DNA from: Tetmemena sp. SeJ-2015
Lineage: Eukaryota; Ciliophora; Spirotrichea; Sporadotrichida; Oxytrichidae
Direction of reading: 5' to 3'
NCBI GenBank assembly: GCA_027382625.1
Contig: JAJKFJ010022670.1
Coordinates: forward strand, 62,001-126,000
Length of the DNA: 64,000 bases
Part shown: one piece after another, positions 59,001 to 64,000 of the stretch
Position numbering within the stretch: the stretch's first letter is position 1
How the letters are laid out: each line of letters opens with the position of its first letter
Notes under the pieces: generated by a model
Database searches by the model: none
The model's input: only the letters and a program-made list of their open reading frames with translations
Told to the model about the DNA's origin: nothing
Program-made: the position numbers and the translations under genes

Positions 59001-62000
59001 GAATGAAAATAGCTCAAGCCCCACTAATTTCTTTCTAATGCAGTAGGCGAATGAGAATAGCAGTGAAGTGTCATTATCTGGAAAGCAATTTTCATTCAAT
59101 CCATTCAGCGGAGGGACCACACCAAACTATGATGCGTACGAGGGAGTCCCCAGCATGATAAGTGGGTTGCCAAACACTAATATTATAAATGTAAACGAAC
59201 AGAATTGCAAGCAGCCTCTTATCAACACTTCAAATCATAATACATCCCAATCGCAACATGACACACACCAAAACTAAGATTCTTACTTAGAGGACCAACA
59301 AATGTAGCTCATTTCAGGATTTGAGGGAATTGAGCTCAATAACCAATAGCTCTCAATTATATTTCAAATTGTGCTATATATTCTTAAATATCTATCCTCT
59401 CTAAGCCAGAAAAGAATCAAGATCTCCAAAACTAGTAACAATAGATATCTTAGTAATCCAACCAGTCTCATAATTAGCACCAGGCATCGATTCCTTAATA
59501 AGTTAACACCTCCACCCTTCCTTACCTTAATTTACTATGTTTAAATCAATTATATGAAATGTGGTACCAAAGATATTAAGACGCCTCTCTTTTACAAAGC
59601 AAAATTATTACTTAAAATTAGAACCAGACTCAAAATCCAATATAAAGCCTACAAAGCAATTAAACCAGCAACTAAGACTAGTAGAATTACGCAAACTAGA
59701 TTCTTCCTCCACCTGGCTTTGAGTAGGTAATCCCAAATGCTAGCAGAAATTTACTTACAATTATCATTAAGATTTTAAATTTGACTTCGTAAATCTCTTA
59801 CTAGGACTCCTCAGTTTCAGTATCATTTTAGTCTCAATTAAATTTGCAATAGCAGCAACAGTAGCAGACTTAATCAAGTCTTATTAACACTCTACAGCAT
59901 TCATATTATAGGATGATTAAGATTAGGTGATCACACAATTAATCTACATTCTTTTCTCCATTCTTAAAAGAAGTTTAATGAATTTTGATATTTAATTAGA
60001 TAATTATAACGAATAATGTCTGCCGCTGGTGCCAGCCTCCTCCATCTCTAAAAAAAAAACGCGATTTTACAGAGTTGGCACGGGAGGTCGACCCAGCCGG
60101 TTTGGCCACGGTGGCTCCAGCCTTGGCAGCGGCACTCAGCCGCCCCCTCCTCAGCCCTCCGGCTTACCGACGAGGGAGCTGCCGCTCCAAGGATCCTCGG
60201 CCATCTTTAGCTCTCACTCGGCAAGTCCGAGACACTCACCAAGGTCAGTGAGAGAGCGAGTCGTCGGTAAGCCGAGGGCTGAGGAGAGGGGCGGCTGAGT
60301 GCCGCTGCCAAGGCTGAGCCACCGTGGCCAACGGCTGGTCGACCTCCCGTGCCAACTCTGTAAAATCGCGTTTTTTTTAGAGATGGAGGAGGCTGGCACC
60401 AGCGGCAGACATTATTCGTTATAATTATCTAATTAAATATCAAAATTCATTAAACTTCTTTTAAGAATGGAGAAAAGAATGTAGATTAATTGTGTGATCA
60501 CCTAATCTTAATCATCCTATATTTATAAAGCCTCTGGCATCTTCTCTCTCAGTTTAAACACTTCAACATTATTATGAAACTTGCAAAATTTTAAAAATTA
60601 AATAGAGATTGATGAGAAGAAAACTTACCTTGTAGATTTTAAATCTTTTAAGTTCTCCATTAATAATTAAAATTGGCTTAAATAATGAATCCTATGTAAT
60701 TTTTATTCAAAGTAAAGAATAGTATACTCCCTAACTTATAAATCCCTATGCTGTGCAGGCTAATTCAGTCACCCAGACATAGCAATTCAATCCCCTTGTT
60801 TAGGCAGGATAGATTCAGATTCCAAGCCAAACAAATATTGCTCCTTCTGCTGGATCAAATTTACCAGTAGTTTCAAATAATGTCCTTATTGACACTCTAC
60901 AATTATTTCATTAACATTCTCTATAAATTGACCAGAACGAATCAATCTTAGTTAAGATAATGTGCAATTACGAAGAGGCTGCAAACTAATAATAAAAGCT
61001 GAGTGCTTTAAAGGGCAACGTAATTAACCTCGCTATGAATTAGACTGGCAGTAAATTCCTTTAGAGACTTTTGGATAATGCCAACCCTCAAATAGTTCAG
61101 TTCTTGCTAGATGAAATCCACTCGCACCTGCCAATTCACATCTCTCTATTTATTCCCTTCAATATTTTAGAAATGGATTAATGGTGATGGTAGACAACTA
61201 TGGAAACTATTTCTGTCAAGAGTTGCTCATCAATTGCTCTAGTTCACAACGCATGCAGATCTTAGAGAGAATAGCTGTGGATTTCGTAGCGATCTGTTGC
61301 AATAAAAAGGGTACTCATACAATCTAGAAATTCATAGAATTGGTAAATTTGGAGGCCGAAGAGAAGTTCTTCTAAAGGGTGCTTAACGGACATGTGGCGC
61401 TTCTTTCAGCGGTAAGAGATTACATTTCTTCACTAATTATTAGCTCAAGGACTATTTTGCTAGTATCGTATCTCAACTTTTAATTATAGGATGTTCAAGG
61501 CACTCACGTGATACAGATTTTGATTTAATTCTTCCCTGAGGAGAAGAGATAGTTTGCATTCGAGGAAATCTTCGACAAGTTCATTCCCCTAGCTACAGAT
61601 TATTCAAGTAAAACATAGAACCTTAATAACTTATCATCATTAATTATTCAGGACTCTCAGTAATCAAGATCATCATTTAAAAGACTACCAATCCAGAAAA
61701 CAGAGCTAATAGTATAGGATTGACGTGTATTAGGGGTTAGGTTAAAATTAATGAAATTCAAATCCTTGTAGAGAGGCTCTCAAATGAAGTCCCAGTCGAC
61801 CAGGCAGTCCAAGAAGTGAAGTCAACTCCATGTTTGTGTTTTAGAATGATTTTGAGAATTAATTCGATTTAATTATTCTAACTCGAGGTGGCTGCCACCT
61901 TTAATTAAAACGTGATCAATTAAATTTTAAGACATTGGAGCGACTGGCGATTAATTTCTAATGTGATCAATATTGGGTTCAAATTTAATTTCACTGAATC

Positions 62001-62030
62001 GCTGTATTACTACTACTTACTACACTACTA

Positions 62031-62068
<38 letters not shown>

Positions 62069-62183
62069 ACTATACTACTTAATCACTACTACTACTACTA
62101 CTATACACTACTACTATACTACTACTACTATACTACTACTACTACTTACTACTACTACTACACTACTTAACTACTACTACTAT

Positions 62184-62217
<34 letters not shown>

Positions 62218-62284
62218 ACTACTACTACTACTACTATACTATCTACTACTACTACTACTACTAACTCTACTTACACTACTACTA

Positions 62285-62328
<44 letters not shown>

Positions 62329-62346
62329 TACTACTACTACTATTTA

Positions 62347-62392
<46 letters not shown>

Positions 62393-62400
62393 TTATACTA

Positions 62401-62431
<31 letters not shown>

Positions 62432-62446
62432 ACTACTACTACTACT

Positions 62447-62530
<84 letters not shown>

Positions 62531-62538
62531 TTACTACT

Positions 62539-62574
<36 letters not shown>

Positions 62575-62602
62575 ACTACTACTACTACTACTACTACTAC
62601 TA

Positions 62603-62683
<81 letters not shown>

Positions 62684-62787
62684 TACTACTACTACATACT
62701 ACTACTACTATACGATTACTACTAACTACATACTATACAGCGTACTACTACTACTACTACTACTACTACTTACTACTACTACTACTA

Positions 62788-62822
<35 letters not shown>

Positions 62823-62908
62823 ACTACTACTACTATATACACTACTACTCTACTACTCACTACTACTACTATACTACTCTACTACTACTACTATTACTAC
62901 TACTACTA

Positions 62909-62947
<39 letters not shown>

Positions 62948-63108
62948 ACTACTACTACTACTACTAACTAACTTCTACTACTACACTACTACTACTATAC
63001 TTACTACTACTACTACTACAACGACTACTACTACTACTACTACTTCTACTACTACTACTATACTACTACTATACTACTACTACTACACTACTACTACTAC
63101 TACTACTA

Positions 63109-63171
<63 letters not shown>

Positions 63172-63220
63172 ACTACTACTACTACTATACTACTAACTAC
63201 TACTTTACTACTACTACTAC

Positions 63221-63259
<39 letters not shown>

Positions 63260-63320
63260 ACTACTACGACTACTACTACTACTACTACTTACTACTTACT
63301 ACTACTACTTACTACTACTA

Positions 63321-63355
<35 letters not shown>

Positions 63356-64000
63356 TACTATCTACTACTACTACTACTACTTACTACTACTTACTACTAC
63401 ACTACTACTACACTACTACTACTACTACTACTACTACTTACTACTACTGACTACTATATCTTACTACTTACTTCTACTACTACTACTACTACTACTACTA
63501 CTTTCAGCGATTCAGTGAAAATTTCCAGGGGTAGAAGACCTTGTATTTAAGTTATTCTACTTCCGCAATTTAAAACGATCCTACTCTATAAGATAATGCA
63601 AAAATTGGTAGAGAACGCAATTGAATTAGCTCAAAATCCTTATGGAAACTATGCAATACAAAAAGCATTCGAATTCTGGGACAAGGAAATGTTTTATTCC
63701 TTTTAAATGTATATTTGATGTGCCAAGAATTGATCCCTAAATTTTTTGGAAAAGTCTACTAATTGAGCCTTTAAAAATGCTCTTCAAATGTTATTGATAA
63801 ATGTATATAGAACTCAAAACCAGAATATCTTTCTATTCTGATGCAGGAGTTATTGAAAACATTTAAATCTTTTGTAATCTTTGGTTTAAGATTAAATCTT
63901 TTATACAAATTTAGAATACTGTTAGTATTGAAGTCCAAAAATATAAATGAAAAACCAAAGCATGAACTTTAATTTTTGAATTGAATGATTTAATCTAACT
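56081..64000 (+). CDS. Pumilio/PUF-family RNA-binding protein (runs to right edge)
   Basis: ATG 56081 opens MSEGKTLLSQDQSESAEEFS. A long disordered Ser/Asn/Gln/Pro-rich N-terminus (56,081-60,890) is broken by many IESs, including the 615-bp palindrome. PUF repeats begin near 60,950: GNVINLAMNQTGSKFLQRLL, VDNYGNYFCQELLINCSSSQ, CNKKGTHTIQKFIELV, DVQGTHVIQILIQFFPEEKR, SGLSVIKIIIQKTTNPENRA, NPYGNYAIQKAFEFWDKEM and SSNVIDKCIQNSKPEYLSIL. These carry the helix-2 pattern that contacts bases (NYxxQ, GTHxIQ, SNVxxK). PUF proteins bind 3'UTRs and repress or localise mRNAs in the cytoplasm. Three IESs in the domain are resolved (pointers ATTATTCA, ATA, ATG). The last repeat and stop may lie partly beyond the window; an in-frame TGA occurs at 63,982. 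Confidence 0.9.
56590..57050. other. AT-rich non-coding gap within the PUF gene
   Basis: About 460 bp between coding pieces ending QFHGHK and beginning TLSYTHLYAAQ. A/T-rich with no coding signal; probably one or more IESs or introns. Boundaries not resolved. Confidence 0.5.
57570..58015. other. AT-rich non-coding gap within the PUF gene
   Basis: About 440 bp between a Ser/Pro-rich coding piece (LSELNSSVLPQPNLFRGASK) and the next (RSQSLDGLKRSRPRSNSPTS). No coding or repeat signal; probable IES, pointers not identified. Confidence 0.5.
59907..60521. repeat. 615-bp palindrome with GC-rich core (foldback element)
   Basis: The sequence from TATAGGATGATTAAG at 59,907 inward is repeated in inverted orientation ending at 60,521. 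Outer arms of about 110 bp are AT-rich; the inner arms (about 60,018-60,175 and 60,256-60,411) are strongly GC-rich, unlike anything else in the window, and flank a loop of about 80 bp with smaller internal inverted repeats. Arms match almost perfectly; differences are mainly one- or two-base length changes in homopolymers (for example ten versus eight A). It sits between two coding parts of the PUF gene, so it should be eliminated DNA. Short open frames read from its arms are regarded as incidental. Confidence 0.9.
60522..60735. other. AT-rich flank of the palindrome
   Basis: Non-coding sequence separating the palindrome from the next PUF coding piece (NPYAVQANSVTQTQQFNPLV). Presumably the remaining part of the same eliminated segment. 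Confidence 0.45.
61607..61650. other. IES, 44 bp, 8-bp pointer ATTATTCA
   Basis: ATTATTCA occurs at 61599-61606 and 61643-61650. Excision joins PLATDYS to GLSVIKIII in frame within a PUF repeat. A GT-AG reading (GTAAAA...TTCAG) also exists here but would put the downstream repeat out of frame, so the IES interpretation is better. Confidence 0.85.
61989..63520. mobile_element. Non-autonomous element with 16-bp terminal inverted repeats
   Basis: TTTCACTGAATCGCTG at 61989-62004 and its exact reverse complement CAGCGATTCAGTGAAA at 63505-63520 bound a tract that is otherwise only a CTA triplet satellite. Perfect 16-bp inverted ends and no coding capacity suggest a MITE-like or foldback element whose interior was replaced by, or expanded into, a microsatellite. 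No clear target-site duplication is visible. Confidence 0.75.
62005..63504 (+). repeat. 1.5-kb (CTA)n microsatellite
   Basis: About 1,500 bp of CTA/ACT/TAC triplets, broken irregularly by one- or two-base changes, chiefly missing or extra T or C (ACTTACT, ACTATACT). The interruptions are scattered rather than periodic, consistent with long-read errors or old decay. Every frame is open for long stretches, giving meaningless homopolymeric Tyr, Thr or Leu peptides. Confidence 0.97.
63692..63720. other. IES, 29 bp, pointer ATG
   Basis: ATG occurs at 63689-63691 and 63718-63720. Excision joins FEFWDKEM to CQELIPKFFGKVYQLS, restoring the transition between PUF repeats 7 and 8, and bypasses an in-frame TGA. 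Confidence 0.85.

Larger units (their letters stand above)
61717..63595. other. 1.88-kb IES within the PUF domain, pointer ATA
   Basis: ATA occurs at 61714-61716 and 63593-63595. Excision joins TTNPENRANSI to MQKLVENAIELAQNPYGNYA, an exact PUF repeat with correct spacing. The segment contains about 270 bp of unique, open-frame sequence at its left, an element with 16-bp inverted termini filled by a CTA satellite, and about 75 bp of unique sequence at its right. The three-base pointer leaves the boundary slightly uncertain, but the restored repeat is unambiguous. Confidence 0.85.

Noticed and set aside
60029..60298. Open frames read from the palindrome arms (Pro/Ser/Arg-rich peptide, also on the opposite strand)
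   Set aside because: GC-rich inverted sequence has few TGA/TAA/TAG by composition; the same peptide start appears from both arms. The region lies between PUF coding pieces and shows no codon usage like the neighbours.
59907..60521. Palindrome as a sequencing hairpin or amplification chimera
   Set aside because: The two outer flanks are different and both continue the PUF gene in the same orientation; a hairpin read would mirror the flanks as well. Not excluded without raw reads.
61607..61650. GT-AG intron in the PUF gene
   Set aside because: The GTAAAA...TTCAG reading puts the following PUF repeat out of frame, whereas excision at the ATTATTCA repeat gives the exact repeat.
61973..62170. 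Leu/Tyr/Thr homopolymer open frame
   Set aside because: It is only the translation of the CTA satellite.
62005..63504. CTA array as telomere-like or centromeric satellite
   Set aside because: It is confined between 16-bp inverted repeats inside one IES in a gene, with no extension into flanking DNA.
1..64000. Telomeric C4A4/G4T4 tracts, transposase genes (TBE/Tec type), CRISPR arrays, rRNA or tRNA genes
   Set aside because: None was seen. The CTA array is a continuous satellite without spacers, not a CRISPR array.

Overview
The window reads as germline (micronuclear) DNA of a spirotrich, hypotrich-type ciliate such as the Oxytricha/Stylonychia/Tetmemena group. Two lines of evidence support this. 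First, genes are readable only if TAA and TAG are glutamine and TGA is the sole stop. Second, many genes are cut by short AT-rich segments that do not look like GT-AG introns, each flanked by a 3-12 bp direct repeat. Deleting the segment plus one repeat copy restores the protein exactly, which is the signature of internal eliminated sequences (IESs) and their pointers. Three genes become perfect open frames of a length divisible by three once their IESs are removed: an aldo-keto reductase (292 aa), a six-helix membrane protein (355 aa) and a small protein (146 aa). The exact species is not determinable from the sequence alone. LAYOUT. 0.3-4 kb: small unrecognised genes in AT-rich DNA. 4-8 kb, minus strand: a multi-pass membrane protein and a coiled-coil protein, then an orphan plus-strand scrap of a response-regulator receiver domain at about 8.05 kb. 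8.4-15 kb: five mostly minus-strand Gln/Asn/Ser-rich genes without recognisable domains. 15.2-17.6 kb: a plus-strand coiled-coil protein. 17.7-19.4 kb: a minus-strand WD40 protein. 19.6-24.5 kb: three unrecognised genes. 25.1-32.9 kb: a very large minus-strand PAS-domain multi-pass membrane protein. 33.1-35.3 kb: a tandem pair of aldo-keto reductases. 35.5-39.4 kb: a large coiled-coil/low-complexity protein. 39.7-41.1 kb: the 355-aa membrane protein. 41.3-43.7 kb: a low-complexity protein. 43.8-47.2 kb: a leucine-rich-repeat protein. 47.4-49.6 kb: a START-like lipid-binding protein with an N-terminal acylation motif. 49.9-51.7 kb: a cyclic-nucleotide-binding protein with a C-linker-like segment. 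52-56 kb: three unrecognised genes. 56.1-64 kb: a Pumilio/PUF RNA-binding protein running to the right edge. STRUCTURAL HIGHLIGHTS. The PUF gene carries two unusual insertions. One is a 615-bp near-perfect palindrome with a GC-rich core (59,907-60,521). The other is a 1.88-kb IES (61,717-63,595) that contains a 1.5-kb CTA-triplet satellite framed by 16-bp terminal inverted repeats. A 109-bp repeat occurs twice: once inside a proven IES at 40.3 kb and once in an inter-coding gap at 52.7 kb, suggesting an IES-borne mobile sequence. No telomeric C4A4/G4T4 tracts, transposase genes, rRNA or tRNA genes were recognised. Adjacent genes lie on alternating strands and show no operon logic; in such genomes each would normally end up on its own macronuclear chromosome, so neighbourhood says little about shared function. 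All exon/MDS joins not explicitly listed are approximate.
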